Source of the DNA: Piscirickettsiaceae bacterium
GTDB taxonomy: Bacteria > Pseudomonadota > Gammaproteobacteria > Nitrosococcales > Methylophagaceae
Assembly: GCA_024685995.1 (NCBI GenBank)
Contig: JAIBDY010000019.1
Span: 1-39,707 of the forward strand
Length of the DNA stretch: 39,707 nucleotides
Direction of reading: 5' to 3'
Shown in pieces: positions 26,633-38,540 of this stretch. Made by a program: the position numbers and the translations under genes. The notes below the pieces were generated by a model that was given only the letters and a program-made list of their open reading frames with translations, did no database searches and was not told where the DNA came from. Numbering within the stretch: position 1 is the first letter of the stretch; the number at the start of each line of letters is the position of its first letter.

Positions 26633-27784
26633 CTACAACACGTCAGCAGGGACCAAAGTTGTCCATACTGGTTTTCCCGTCAGCCCCATTATTTGTTCAC
26701 CAACGTCATTTGCTTGTTGCTGACTATCAAACGGGCCGATCAATACTTCTCCAGCAGCCCCGTTTAGTGGCCAAAAAGAGTTTTCCAAGTTCATCGTTGC
26801 TAACGCATCATTAAGTTTTATCTTCGTTTTATTGCCCATGCCAGCATGGATAAACCACACATCTTCAATGACATCGTTGGCAAGCTGATCGACAGGTTGT
26901 GCTACCCCTAAATGTTGTTCAACCATTGACTGCGCAAACAGCCAGTCATCATCGCTCAAGCTATCTTGAGTCTTTAGAATCGCCTCGACCATCGGGGTCA
27001 TATTATTTTTCTCAATATGCATGTCCTCATAGATTTCATGCGATTCGACATACAGTTTGTTTTGATGCATTGCCGCTTTATAGGGTTGATAGACAATTTC
27101 AACACTGGCATTCAATGGCACGATGCCAAATAAATGTTCAATATCCTCTGGAAACAAACGAATACAACCGTGGCTGACACGCAAACCAACACCATAAGGT
27201 TTGTTTGTGCCGTGTAATAAATAACCAGGCATACCTAGGCGCATGGCAAAAGCACCTAGTGGGTTATTTGGTCCTGCGGGGACGACCTTCGGTAAGGGGT
27301 CGCCATTTGCTAGATGCTCGGCATGTATTGAGGCGGGTGGCGTCCATGTCGGGTCTTTTCGTTTTTGAATAATTTTGGTTTTACCCAAAGGCGTCTGCCA
27401 ACCTTCGCGGCCAATACCGATAGGATGGGTAATAACTTGTCGTGACTGCCCTGCTTCTGGCTTTGGGTAATAATACAGCCGCATCTCTGCTAGATTGATC
27501 ACCACCCCTACTTTCTCGGTATCGGGCAAAATAAATCGATTGGGCACCAGTACACGTTGCCCTGCACCCGGTAACCAAACATCCACGCCTGGATTCGCAC
27601 CCACTATCTCGTTATAACCAACATCAAAACGACGCGCAATGTCCAATAGTGTATCTTCTGCACGACTGAAAACGACTAAATTATGGCCAACAACACGAGT
27701 CGTTTCATCAACTAAATCAAACGTCGTCGCCTTTGCTGTCGGTATCAGTAAACAAATACACAGCCATTTCATGAAATAACGCAT
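26633..27784 (-). CDS. L,D-transpeptidase (YkuD domain) with LysM-like and SPOR-like regions
   Basis: This periplasmic enzyme family cross-links peptidoglycan or anchors Lpp-type lipoproteins. I chose ATG 27784 (MRYFMKWL, 383 residues) with GGAAA upstream; a TTG at 27805 would add seven residues. A signal peptide (about 1-19, ending AKA) is followed by a LysM-like segment (DTLLDIARRFDVGYNEIVGAN, about 44-64). The YkuD domain runs about 92-220 and has HGT at His191 and the SHGCIRL catalytic motif with Cys207. The C-terminal 90 residues (ending GPFDSQQQANDVGEQ and PVWTTLV) resemble a SPOR domain, which is less certain. Its neighbour is an Lpp-like substrate candidate. Confidence 0.9.
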   Translation of the reverse strand: MRYFMKWLCICLLIPTAKATTFDLVDETTRVVGHNLVVFSRAEDTLLDIARRFDVGYNEIVGANPGVDVWLPGAGQRVLVPNRFILPDTEKVGVVINLAEMRLYYYPKPEAGQSRQVITHPIGIGREGWQTPLGKTKIIQKRKDPTWTPPASIHAEHLANGDPLPKVVPAGPNNPLGAFAMRLGMPGYLLHGTNKPYGVGLRVSHGCIRLFPEDIEHLFGIVPLNASVEIVYQPYKAAMHQNKLYVESHEIYEDMHIEKNNMTPMVEAILKTQDSLSDDDWLFAQSMVEQHLGVAQPVDQLANDVIEDVWFIHAGMGNKTKIKLNDALATMNLENSFWPLNGAAGEVLIGPFDSQQQANDVGEQIMGLTGKPVWTTLVPADVL

Positions 27785-27928
27785 TCTTTTTCCAATCCGA
27801 CACAAGTTATAAAACCGCTATTGTACATGGAATTATTTTGAACCCTGAATCAAATTATTTACCACGACAAGCAACAAAATAGTAGAATCTGCTTTGCCTT
27901 CATTCTACGGCTAGCGTACCCTACTGAC

Positions 27929-28711
27929 ATGAAAAAATATTTAATACCACTTATTATAAGCCTAACAGCGCTTTCGGGCTGTTCATCACTCAACAAAGAC
28001 CCTATTCCTGAACTAGAAGACAGTTGGGGCGTAGAACAAGTTTATTCTGAAGCCAAAAAAGCATTAGACAGTGAAGATTACCCAACGGCGATCAAATACT
28101 ATAATCTGCTAGAAGCACGTTTTCCTTTTGGTGATTATGCGCAACAATCCTTGATAGATTCTGCATTCGCCTATTATAAAGACGATGATCCTGAAAATGC
28201 CTTGGCCACCATCGATCGCTTTATCCGAGTTTATCCGCTAAACCCCAATTTAGATTACGCTATTTACCTTCGTGGATTAATCAATTTCACACGTGACGTT
28301 GGTCTCGTCGAGAAATATATTCCTCGTGATGAAACACAGCGCGATCCTGGCGCTGCGCAGTTCGCTCTGCAAGACTTTACCAATCTAATCAATCGCTTCC
28401 CAACAAGTCAATATAGTGAAGATGCCAGTCAACGCATTGTCTATTTGCGTAACCGCTTGGCACAGCATGAAATCAATGTCGCCCATTTTTATCTTCGTCG
28501 CGGTGCGTATATTGCCGCGTTAAATAGAGGGAAGTATGTGATCGAAAATTACCAACGTACACCGGCAATGCCTGAAGCGTTATCCATCATTGTTCGAGCT
28601 TATAAAGTATTAGCGTTGAATGACTTATCGGAAGATGCTTTGCGTGTATTGGAGATGAACTACCCGGATTATTCAGGTATTGATGAGTTACGCGCTTTGG
28701 TCATCGAGTAA
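27929..28711 (+). CDS. bamD: Outer-membrane assembly lipoprotein BamD
   Basis: BamD is the essential TPR lipoprotein of the BAM complex. The 260 residues begin with a lipoprotein signal, lipobox LSGC and Cys18. TPR units follow: VYSEAKKALDSEDYPTAIKYY near 40, then ALATIDRFIRVYP, the FALQDFTNLINRFP region, VAHFYLRRGAYIAALNR and a last unit near 230. The family segment RDETQRDPGAAQFAL is present. The ATG lacks a strong ribosome binding site. With bamE at 11954 two BAM components occur in this window. It ends at a hairpin shared with glnB. Confidence 0.96.
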   Translation: MKKYLIPLIISLTALSGCSSLNKDPIPELEDSWGVEQVYSEAKKALDSEDYPTAIKYYNLLEARFPFGDYAQQSLIDSAFAYYKDDDPENALATIDRFIRVYPLNPNLDYAIYLRGLINFTRDVGLVEKYIPRDETQRDPGAAQFALQDFTNLINRFPTSQYSEDASQRIVYLRNRLAQHEINVAHFYLRRGAYIAALNRGKYVIENYQRTPAMPEALSIIVRAYKVLALNDLSEDALRVLEMNYPDYSGIDELRALVIE

Positions 28712-28721
28712 GGTTTTGATT

Positions 28722-28756
28722 ATATGACACTGATTCGATAATAGTCAGTGTCATAT
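28722..28756. terminator. 12-bp hairpin between convergent bamD and glnB
   Basis: Arms at 28722-28733 and 28745-28756 pair perfectly with an 11-base loop. It lies between the stops of bamD and glnB. T-rich flanks are short, so it is a probable rather than certain bidirectional terminator. Confidence 0.65.
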
Positions 28757-28772
28757 TAACCTTCAACACAAA

Positions 28773-30761
<1,989 letters not shown>

Positions 30762-30762
<1 letters not shown>

Positions 30763-31637
30763 TAAAGCTGAGCCATCGCTGCGAATATCGCATCACCCAT
30801 TTCTGCTGGTGAGTTCGCTATAGTGACACCCGCTGATTTTAATGCCGCTAACTTCGCTTCTGCAGTCCCTTTACCGCCACTAATGATAGCCCCCGCGTGG
30901 CCCATTCTTTTGCCTTCAGGTGCGGTTAATCCTGCAATATAAGCCACAACGGGTTTAGTGACGTGATCTCGAATATAGGCAGCGGCATCTTCCTCGGCTT
31001 CGCCACCAATTTCACCCACCATCACAATCCCTTCCGTCTGCGGATCGGCTTCAAACAACGCCAAACAATCAATGAAATTCATCCCGTGAATCGGATCGCC
31101 ACCGATACCAACACAGGTGCTTTGTCCCAAGCCATTCTGCGTCGTTTGATGCACCGCTTCATAGGTCAAGGTACCCGAGCGAGAAACAATGCCAATTTTA
31201 CCTGCCAAGTGAATATCACCCGGCATGATACCAATCTTACACTCTCCGGGCGTGATGAGCCCCGGACAGTTAGGGCCAATCAAGATAGTCCCATATTGTT
31301 TTAAGGCATGTTTCACCCGCAACATATCTTGTACAGGGATACCCTCCGTAATGCAGGCAATAATTTTGATGCCCGCATCGGCTGCTTCTAATATTGCATC
31401 GGCCGCAAATGCAGCAGGCACATAAATCATCGTCGCATCCGCACCCGTTTGAGATACCGCATCATAAACCGTATTAAAGACTGGACGATCTAAATGGGTT
31501 TGACCGCCTTTACCTGGGGTGACACCACCGACTAAATGGGTGCCGTAAGCTATCGCCTGCTCAGAATGAAAAGTACCTTGCTTGCCGGTAAAGCCCTGAC
31601 AAATCACTTTCGTTTGACGGTTAATTAAAATACTCAT
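30762..31637 (-). CDS. sucD: Succinyl-CoA ligase, alpha subunit
   Basis: The alpha subunit of this TCA-cycle enzyme carries the CoA site and the phosphohistidine. The 291 residues include [19 protein letters not shown], the [10 protein letters not shown] segment, [18 protein letters not shown], and the active site [10 protein letters not shown] with His247. The ATG overlaps the sucC stop by four bases, and the stop overlaps nadE. The related malate-CoA ligase cannot be fully excluded from sequence alone, but residues and lengths fit succinyl-CoA ligase. No sucAB or mdh lies alongside here. Confidence 0.95.
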
Positions 31638-32806
31638 GATTGTGTCTCCTGTGCTGCAAGCACAGACTGTCTAGCAGCATCGGTTAAATCTTGAGCAACA
31701 CGAATACTCATACCGCTCTGACTCAGTAACTGTCTACCTAATTCTGCATTAGTGCCTTCTAACCGCACGATAACAGGTAAAGATAATCCCACTTCTTTTG
31801 CCGCTTGTATAATACCCTCGGCGATTAAGTCGCAGCGTACGATACCCCCAAAGATATTGACCAAAATGGATTTCACTTTGTCATCGGACAAAATCAATTT
31901 GAATGCTTGCGCAACACGTTCGGACGTGGTGCCACCACCGACATCGAGAAAGTTAGCTGGTTGGCCACCCTCTTTTTGAATCAAATCCATCGTAGCCATC
32001 GCTAAACCCGCACCGTTAACCATACAAGCCACTTCGCCATCCAATGAAATATAATTGAGGCCATGTTGCTGCGCGACAACTTCCGCTTCATCCTCTTGCG
32101 CCGGATCAAACATCGCGGCTAACTCAGCATGCCTAAACACGGCATTGTCATCTAAATTGAGCTTTGCATCGACGGCTAATAAGGCGTTTTGTCCAGTGAC
32201 AACCAATGGGTTAATCTCCACTAAGCTGACATCATTTTCTGTAAACAAGTGATATAGACCTTGCATCACAGTCTGCAACTGTTTGAATGCATCGCCGGTC
32301 AAGCCTAAGAAAAATGCCGCTCGACGACATTGATAGGCTTGCAAGCCAACGATAGGATTGATAAACAGATTTAATATCGCTTCGGGCTGCGATTCAGCCA
32401 CTTCTTCAATCTCCATACCGCCTTGTGCAGAGACCATGAATACGATTTTTTGGCTGATACGATCAACCAACACCGCCAGATACAATTCTCGCTGAATATC
32501 AGAGGGTTGCTCAACCAATACTTGGTTAATCGGCAGACCTTGTCGTAAGGTTTGATGCGTCACTAAACGTCGGCCTAATAAATCATATGCCGTGTCCGCG
32601 ACCCCATCTAAGGTGTCTATAATTCTGACACCACCGGCTTTTCCACGGCCGCCACTGTGCACTTGTGCTTTGACGACCCATGATTCACCACCAAGTTGCT
32701 CTGCCGCTTGTCTGGCTTGCGCACCACTGGTGACAACTTGCCCGTGAGGTGTAGGAATCCCATAACGGGAAAATAATTGTTTGGCCTGAAACTCATGCAG
32801 GTTCAT
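31634..32806 (-). CDS. sucC: Succinyl-CoA ligase, beta subunit
   Basis: This is the ATP-grasp beta subunit that binds nucleotide and succinate. The 390 residues are typical. Visible parts are the nucleotide loop [14 protein letters not shown] near residue 53, the metal site segment VEINPLVV near 197 and [11 protein letters not shown]. The [13 protein letters not shown] segment and the [15 protein letters not shown] power-helix region follow. It leads the apparent operon sucC-sucD-nadE-glnB, divergent from pip across about 150 bases. The ribosome binding site is weak (AAGG about 12 bases upstream). Confidence 0.96.
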   Translation of the reverse strand: MNLHEFQAKQLFSRYGIPTPHGQVVTSGAQARQAAEQLGGESWVVKAQVHSGGRGKAGGVRIIDTLDGVADTAYDLLGRRLVTHQTLRQGLPINQVLVEQPSDIQRELYLAVLVDRISQKIVFMVSAQGGMEIEEVAESQPEAILNLFINPIVGLQAYQCRRAAFFLGLTGDAFKQLQTVMQGLYHLFTENDVSLVEINPLVVTGQNALLAVDAKLNLDDNAVFRHAELAAMFDPAQEDEAEVVAQQHGLNYISLDGEVACMVNGAGLAMATMDLIQKEGGQPANFLDVGGGTTSERVAQAFKLILSDDKVKSILVNIFGGIVRCDLIAEGIIQAAKEVGLSLPVIVRLEGTNAELGRQLLSQSGMSIRVAQDLTDAARQSVLAAQETQS

Positions 32807-32954
32807 ATGACTGATTTGCCTTCTATATATGGCTTAAAGCATTGTGAAAATAATAATCTCAAAGAGTCGACTATTTTCCCGCAAACGCAGCAGAATTACC
32901 ATCTCTAGACATGATATAGTTCGTCTAATAACCATAATCCGAGTTAAAACCCGT

Positions 32955-33965
32955 GTGACAAACGCTGACAGCCCCTCATTACGACCGCTTTATCCTGAAC
33001 TTAGCCCGTATAACACGGCGCTGATTGAACGGGAAACATTGAGCCAAGGTCATGCGCACCAAATCTACATTGAGCAGTGCGGCAACCCGAATGGTATCCC
33101 GGTAATTTTCTTACACGGTGGCCCCGGTTCAGCTTGTCGACCTCAACATCGACGCTATTTTGACCCAGCTTTATATCGTATTATTTTATTTGATCAACGT
33201 GGTTGTGGGCGCTCATTGCCGCTCGGCGAATTAGAAAATAACACCACGCAATACCTCGTTGCGGATATGGAAACGATTCGTCAACGGTTAGCAATTCAAC
33301 AATGGGTTGTCTTTGGCGGCTCATGGGGATCGACGTTAAGTTTATATTATGCTCAACGACATCCCGAACGCGTATTAGCAATGATATTACGCGGTGTTTT
33401 CCTAGGCAGGCAACAAGATATCGATTGGGTGTATGCCCCTCATGGTGCAGCCCAATTCTTTCCTGACAATTGGCAGCAACTGATGCAATCGATCTCTCCT
33501 AATGGACATCATGCACCATTAGAAGCGTTTATGGATAGTCTGTTAGCGCCAGCGCGCCAACAACAAACCTGCATGGCACAAGCGCTTTATAACTGGCAAA
33601 GTATGATCGGTCGTTTGGCACCGTTAGACACCCTATCGACTTTGGATATCGACCAACTTATTGCCCATTTCCAAATTCAATTGCATTTTGCTAGGCAACG
33701 TTGTTTTATTTCTGACCACGTCATCTTAGATAAGATTGACACCATCCGCCATATTCCCGCTTGGTTAATTCAAGGGCGCTATGATCTTGTTTGTCCTGCC
33801 AAACAAACTTGGGAATTACATCAAGCTTGGCCAGAAAGTCAATTGAATTTTATTCATCTCGCAGGCCATGCTGGTGATGAAGCAGCTGTAATTGATGCTT
33901 TAGTCTCGGCGACTGATGCCGCGTCACAACGCCTGTCTGGCTTAGTCTCAAGTCAGACCGCATGA
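32955..33965 (+). CDS. pip: Proline iminopeptidase
   Basis: This alpha/beta-hydrolase of peptidase family S33 removes N-terminal proline from peptides. I chose GTG 32955 (MTNADSPSLRPLYPELSPYN, 336 residues), which gives the family-typical beginning. The open frame goes back to 32844 but the added 37 residues look like noncoding translation. Motifs are the oxyanion region HGGPGSACRPQHRRYFDP, FDQRGCGRS, and the nucleophile elbow GGSWGST. The catalytic Asp lies in GRYDLVCP and the His in the LAGHAGDE segment near the end. Its stop overlaps dtd by four bases. Confidence 0.93.
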   Translation: MTNADSPSLRPLYPELSPYNTALIERETLSQGHAHQIYIEQCGNPNGIPVIFLHGGPGSACRPQHRRYFDPALYRIILFDQRGCGRSLPLGELENNTTQYLVADMETIRQRLAIQQWVVFGGSWGSTLSLYYAQRHPERVLAMILRGVFLGRQQDIDWVYAPHGAAQFFPDNWQQLMQSISPNGHHAPLEAFMDSLLAPARQQQTCMAQALYNWQSMIGRLAPLDTLSTLDIDQLIAHFQIQLHFARQRCFISDHVILDKIDTIRHIPAWLIQGRYDLVCPAKQTWELHQAWPESQLNFIHLAGHAGDEAAVIDALVSATDAASQRLSGLVSSQTA

Positions 33966-34417
33966 TCGCTTTATTACAACGTGTCAGGCGAGCCAATGTC
34001 GAAGTAGAGCAGCGGCAAATTGCCGCCATTAATCAAGGATTATTGGTGTTTATTGGTGTAGAACAAGGCGATACCTCCGCACAAGCTGAGCGCTTATTAA
34101 GCAAATTATTGGCTTATCGTATCTTCGAAGATCCTGCTGGAAAAATGAACCTATCACTACATGATATTCAAGGCGGCTTATTATTGGTGCCGCAATTTAC
34201 GCTGGCTGCCAATACCCAAAAAGGCTTACGGCCAAGTTTTACCAGTGCAGCGACGCCCCAGTTAGCCGAACAGCTATTTCACGATATCTGTACGTTAGCA
34301 AGTCAACAACACCCTGTCGTAGAAACAGGCGTGTTTGCTGCCAATATGCAAGTGTCTTTGACCAATGATGGTCCTGCCACTTTTTGGTTGCAAGCCTCCC
34401 CTGCTTTAGACACTTGA
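33962..34417 (+). CDS. dtd: D-aminoacyl-tRNA deacylase
   Basis: Dtd hydrolyses D-aminoacyl-tRNAs and mischarged glycyl-tRNA-Ala as a proofreading step in the cytoplasm. The 151 residues begin MIALLQRVRRANVEVE and carry the family motifs PQFTLAANT (usually SQFTLAADT) and the GP-containing NDGPATFWL. It overlaps pip by four bases (ATGA), so it is translationally coupled. Its 3' end overlaps the convergent GGDEF/EAL gene by 12 bases. The Ser-to-Pro change in the first motif is a small variation outside the core and does not suggest loss of function. Confidence 0.95.
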   Translation: MIALLQRVRRANVEVEQRQIAAINQGLLVFIGVEQGDTSAQAERLLSKLLAYRIFEDPAGKMNLSLHDIQGGLLLVPQFTLAANTQKGLRPSFTSAATPQLAEQLFHDICTLASQQHPVVETGVFAANMQVSLTNDGPATFWLQASPALDT

Positions 34418-37400
34418 CGCGACAATGGCACCACCAACAACCAGACTCTCGAATGCTTGAAAGTCCAATGGTTTACTAAAATAGTAACCTTGACCTCGAT
34501 GGCAGTGCCGAGCTTGTAAAAAGTTTAACTGCCCAAGGGTTTCAATACCTTCTGCCACAACATCTAACTTCAAATGACCCGACATTGCTAAAATAGCTTC
34601 CACAATCGCTGCATCGTCGTTGTCTTGAGAGACTTCATCGATAAAGCTTTTATCAATTTTAAGCACATTTAATGGGAACTGTTTCAAATAGGATAATGAA
34701 GAATACCCTGTGCCGAAGTCATCCACCGCCAAGGTAATCCCTAATGCGCTTAATTCGGATAAGGTTCTGATAGCCAGCTCGGTATCTTCCATCAAAATAC
34801 TTTCCGTTATTTCAAGTTCTAGATTCGTTGCAGACATCCCAGTTTCTTTAAGCACACGTCTAATGAACGTTGCAAGTGGTGCTCCTTTAAATTGGCGACC
34901 GGATAGATTCACCGCGATTTTAAAGTTTGGGTCCAGTTTATCTTGCAATGACATATAAGCTTTACAGGCTTCTTTTAATACCATTTCTCCAACGCTACCA
35001 ATCAAACCGGTATCTTCTAGAATGGGAATAAAGTCAACAGGAGACACTTCACCCCATTGTTCTGAATGCCACCGCAACAAGGCTTCTGCGCCCATGATTT
35101 TGTTCGTTTCTAAATCCACTTGCGGTTGGAAATGTAAATAAAAGTCCTGTTGTTCTACCGCTTTCCTTAGGCTTGTTTCCATCTCTAGCCGTTGCGCCGC
35201 CTGTGCATTCATTTCAGCAGAATAAAACTGGAAGTTATTACGACCATTATTTTTGGCATGATACATTGCCGCATCGGCATTTTTGAGTAATACGTCAACA
35301 TCACGGCCATCCGAAGGGTACAAACTAACACCAATACTGGGGCTAATATTCACTTCCGTCGTCCCCAACATATAGGATCGCACGACTGAAGCTAATACTT
35401 TTTCGGCGACTTTAGCCACATACTGAACCGACTGAACATCTTCTAAGATGACCGTAAATTCATCCCCGCCTAAGCGGGCAACAGTATCGACTTCACGTAC
35501 ACAAGATCTCAACCGTTTGGCCACTTCGCAAAGTAATAGGTCACCGGCTTTATGACCTAATGAGTCATTGATATGCTTAAAATGGTCTAGATCAAGGAAA
35601 AATATCGCTAGCCGTTTTGCCCCACGATGCGCCTGATGTATCGCATGACTCAATCGATCATTAAACACACTGCGGTTGGGTAGGCCAGTCAAGCTATCTA
35701 GGCTTGCTAATTTTCGTAACGCCTCCTCATTTTCACGTTGCGCTGTGACATCTTCAAACAACCAGATGGTTCCCTGCTCTGGATCGTCAGCTGATATCGC
35801 TTTACACGATAAACCGCACCAAAACACATCGCCATTATCCTTCGCAAACAACATTTCACCTTCAAATGTCTCGCCCGCATCTAGTTTGTTATACGTCTCT
35901 GACTCCAGCTGTTCATAGACCGCATCGGTCGCGCACAAATAACGTGTATCTTTATCAACAATTTCATCTTTGCTATAACCAAAAATATCTTCAAATTTCT
36001 GATTCACTCGCAGGAATCGTCTATCTTTAATAAAAGCGATGCCCACCATCGCATTTTCCAAGATCGTATCCAATTCTGAGCTAGTTGTTGTCAGTTTTCG
36101 TTCGGCTTGTTTACGCGCTGTAATATCAGAAACCACGCACACCCAACGCAAGTCATCCTGACTGGTGATTGGGTTTAACGATAACCACATTGAAAATGGC
36201 TGACCGTGGTAATCTAAGCCACTAAACTCTTTGCCTTCTTTTTGATTTTGAACAATATCATCCAAGCTAGATATCTGATGGTCTTCGGCAAAGAAACGAA
36301 CAAAGTTTTGACCCAACAAATCACTTTCTGACGCCCTCAGTACGTGTTCTGCAGAGGGGTTCGTTGACTCGATGATACCTTCATTAGATAAGCTGATAAC
36401 CGCTTCTGGTACCCCATTTAAAATCGTTGTTAAATGTTGTTTTTGTTCTTGTAATGATTCTGTCGCTTTATCTAACTTTTCGATTAGATGTTGGTTGTCT
36501 TCAGCAAATCGGTTAAAGTCACCTGCTAGCGATGAAAACTCATTATTGGCGGTGGTTTGATTTAACCGGGTATCAAACGCTCTAGAAGACAAAGCATGCA
36601 TAGCACTTCTTAACTCCTCTAACGGTCCATTAATACGGCCTGAGATGGAAAAAACAAATTTAGCCATGCTTAAAGCAATGAGTATGGCTAAGCCAATCAT
36701 CAACCAACGCGTATTTTGTGCTATGTCGAGGGCATGTGCTGCCGCCTTCCAGTTTTGATCTCGAATCAACACCGATAGATCGTCAAATTTTGACACTAAG
36801 TCGTTTAACGAGGTCATGGATAATTGTTGCTGCACTATCAGTTCTGATTCGACAGTTATGAGGTGTTGTTGTAGATGATATAACGATCGATAGCCGCTCA
36901 CTGCCGCGTGTCGTATTCCATTGATATTATCTTCTATTTTTCCGATTTTTGTTGCTGCCCCTGGCCTATTCTTGAGTTCATTACCTAACGATACTAACTG
37001 CTTGCTCAAAAGCGTACTGTAGGTTTGAATTCTGCTTTTACTGTCATTCGCAGTATTTCCAAGTACTTCTCGCTTTTGAACGCGAAAAATATGGTTATTC
37101 ATTCTAGACACGTTTAATTCGATCGTCTGATATAACAATTCAACGTTATCTTCGATTATCACATTATCTTTCAGCACGGAGCTTAACAATACTTGGGTAT
37201 CTTGCTGCTTACTTTCGATACTATCCATGCGTTGCGTTAACATATAACGTAGTGTGTTATGCCTCGCAATCATGGCCAATAGACCGCTATCGATCTCTAA
37301 ATAATGTTGATAAGTATGCCAAAACGCATCTGTCGTCGATTTTGCTGTTGGGTCATTACCCACAGCCTTGATAAGGTTTGTCCAATGTATCTTAAAGTCG

Positions 37401-37672
37401 GCTTCTACTTGCTGGGTTGACACATCTGCCACTGTCGTTTGTTGTAGAAGTGATATCAATAATTTTTGCTCTCTTGATGCCAATAGCGTCGCGAGTTTAC
37501 TCACACTACCACTTAGTCCTTGCATAGCGGCCGTTTTGGACATCGTTTCAAACTGGTTATTCGAGAATAATGCGTTAATATAAATGCTGACAACGGCCAT
37601 GATGACGATCGAGAAAATCGTGCCTAATGACCATAGTTGTAGTAAGTTTTTTATACTAAAAGATTTAAACAC
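34406..37672 (-). CDS. Membrane-bound sensor diguanylate cyclase/phosphodiesterase (HAMP-PAS-PAS-GGDEF-EAL)
   Basis: The protein makes or breaks c-di-GMP at the inner membrane. I chose GTG 37672 because AAGGA lies five bases upstream; a GTG at 37711 would add 13 residues and give 1101. Residues here use the longer form. TM1 is 25-49, followed by a helical periplasmic domain (50-335) and TM2 (336-356). HAMP (about 357-410), PAS (about 425-535) and PAS/PAC (about 545-660) follow, then GGDEF (about 670-832) and EAL (about 842-1095). GGDEF at 748-752 and its inhibitory RxxD (REVD) are intact. EAL at 876-878, DDFGTGYSSL and EGIET are also intact, so both activities are possible. Its signal is unknown. 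Confidence 0.93.
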   Translation of the reverse strand: MFKSFSIKNLLQLWSLGTIFSIVIMAVVSIYINALFSNNQFETMSKTAAMQGLSGSVSKLATLLASREQKLLISLLQQTTVADVSTQQVEADFKIHWTNLIKAVGNDPTAKSTTDAFWHTYQHYLEIDSGLLAMIARHNTLRYMLTQRMDSIESKQQDTQVLLSSVLKDNVIIEDNVELLYQTIELNVSRMNNHIFRVQKREVLGNTANDSKSRIQTYSTLLSKQLVSLGNELKNRPGAATKIGKIEDNINGIRHAAVSGYRSLYHLQQHLITVESELIVQQQLSMTSLNDLVSKFDDLSVLIRDQNWKAAAHALDIAQNTRWLMIGLAILIALSMAKFVFSISGRINGPLEELRSAMHALSSRAFDTRLNQTTANNEFSSLAGDFNRFAEDNQHLIEKLDKATESLQEQKQHLTTILNGVPEAVISLSNEGIIESTNPSAEHVLRASESDLLGQNFVRFFAEDHQISSLDDIVQNQKEGKEFSGLDYHGQPFSMWLSLNPITSQDDLRWVCVVSDITARKQAERKLTTTSSELDTILENAMVGIAFIKDRRFLRVNQKFEDIFGYSKDEIVDKDTRYLCATDAVYEQLESETYNKLDAGETFEGEMLFAKDNGDVFWCGLSCKAISADDPEQGTIWLFEDVTAQRENEEALRKLASLDSLTGLPNRSVFNDRLSHAIHQAHRGAKRLAIFFLDLDHFKHINDSLGHKAGDLLLCEVAKRLRSCVREVDTVARLGGDEFTVILEDVQSVQYVAKVAEKVLASVVRSYMLGTTEVNISPSIGVSLYPSDGRDVDVLLKNADAAMYHAKNNGRNNFQFYSAEMNAQAAQRLEMETSLRKAVEQQDFYLHFQPQVDLETNKIMGAEALLRWHSEQWGEVSPVDFIPILEDTGLIGSVGEMVLKEACKAYMSLQDKLDPNFKIAVNLSGRQFKGAPLATFIRRVLKETGMSATNLELEITESILMEDTELAIRTLSELSALGITLAVDDFGTGYSSLSYLKQFPLNVLKIDKSFIDEVSQDNDDAAIVEAILAMSGHLKLDVVAEGIETLGQLNFLQARHCHRGQGYYFSKPLDFQAFESLVVGGAIVASSV

Positions 37673-37711
37673 ATCAGTCCTTACCTTGCTCGAGCGGCTT
37701 ATTAAACTCAC

Positions 37712-38141
37712 CGTGGCCTTTTAGATATCCGTTCAACTTAGCACACAATTATGTTGTTCAAAGGATAAGCAAGATTTAATCCTATATTTTATATAATTCA
37801 TCATGCCAGAAACGCGCCATTGTTCAATCCCTAATCTCGCACTTATTCTCGCCTGTTCACACTTTTATGAAAATTATTGATGTCGTACTGGCTATCTCAG
37901 ACATGCTATCGCTCTGTCAGCTGGCTAACAACGTCTTATTCCACGGCTTGGCAAGTAAGATAATTATTGGATGAGCACTATGCACTTTATCGTAGTAACA
38001 CACTAAAACTTATCTAGAACACAAGATGGCATCGCCATCATGATGTCGGATTATAAAGTGATGAGATTATTGATTAAATTAAGTGATGAAATTGTATCGG
38101 TCGTGCGTTAGCACAAAGGGTGTGGAGCAAACTGAGGCTGA
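37712..38141. other. 430-base stretch without a supported gene
   Basis: This lies upstream of the GGDEF/EAL gene and downstream of the ihfB cluster. An AT-rich patch (TTTTATATAATTC near 37788) could be part of the GGDEF/EAL promoter. A 23-codon open frame at 38040-38111 (MMSDYKVMRLLIKLSDEIV...) has no good ribosome binding site. I see no RNA gene, known riboswitch or recognisable gene remnant. Confidence 0.5.
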
Positions 38142-38528
38142 TTAATCAAAGTTCACAGCTAACGCAACCTGACGGCCTTCAGCAATCAATAGATTGAATG
38201 TCCGACATGCTGAGCCTATTGGCATTTGCTCGACACCAATAGCTTGTTTAGAGAATTCAACCAATATGGCAGGACTGAGCCGTATTAATGTTTCTTGTGC
38301 TAAGAGTAAGACTTCTGTATCCAATGACTTAAAATAAGCCACGTCGTCGGCATTAAAGTCAGTCGTTGCGTTAATTGGCCACGGCAACACTATTTGCTCC
38401 GCAGTGAGAATAAAGTCTGTTGTCACCGTTGTTCGTTCAGGTTGATTGCCTGACTGAATCACTATCGACTTAAGGTCATATGACTGTATGCGATGGGCGT
38501 CAGTCGGATCTTCTTGACTGAATTTCAT
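38142..38528 (-). CDS. Mth938/NDUFAF3-like domain protein
   Basis: The 128-residue protein matches the small Mth938-like family (formerly DUF498) in layout. It has an N-terminal FSQEDPTDAHRIQSYD and a middle TTDFILTAEQIVLPWPI. Then come a VLLLAQETLIRLSP core strand-helix and the characteristic end, IGVEQMPIGSACRTFNLLIAEGRQVA. In mitochondria the related NDUFAF3 helps assemble respiratory complex I, but the bacterial function is not established. It starts 12 bases after the ihfB stop and is probably co-transcribed with it. No signal peptide is seen. Confidence 0.85.
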   Translation of the reverse strand: MKFSQEDPTDAHRIQSYDLKSIVIQSGNQPERTTVTTDFILTAEQIVLPWPINATTDFNADDVAYFKSLDTEVLLLAQETLIRLSPAILVEFSKQAIGVEQMPIGSACRTFNLLIAEGRQVALAVNFD

Positions 38529-38540
38529 GATGCGTGTGTT

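Noticed and set aside
32844-32954. N-terminal extension of proline iminopeptidase from ATG 32844
   Set aside because: The added 37 residues are rich in Arg, Ile and Ser with no family similarity; GTG 32955 gives the typical N-terminus.
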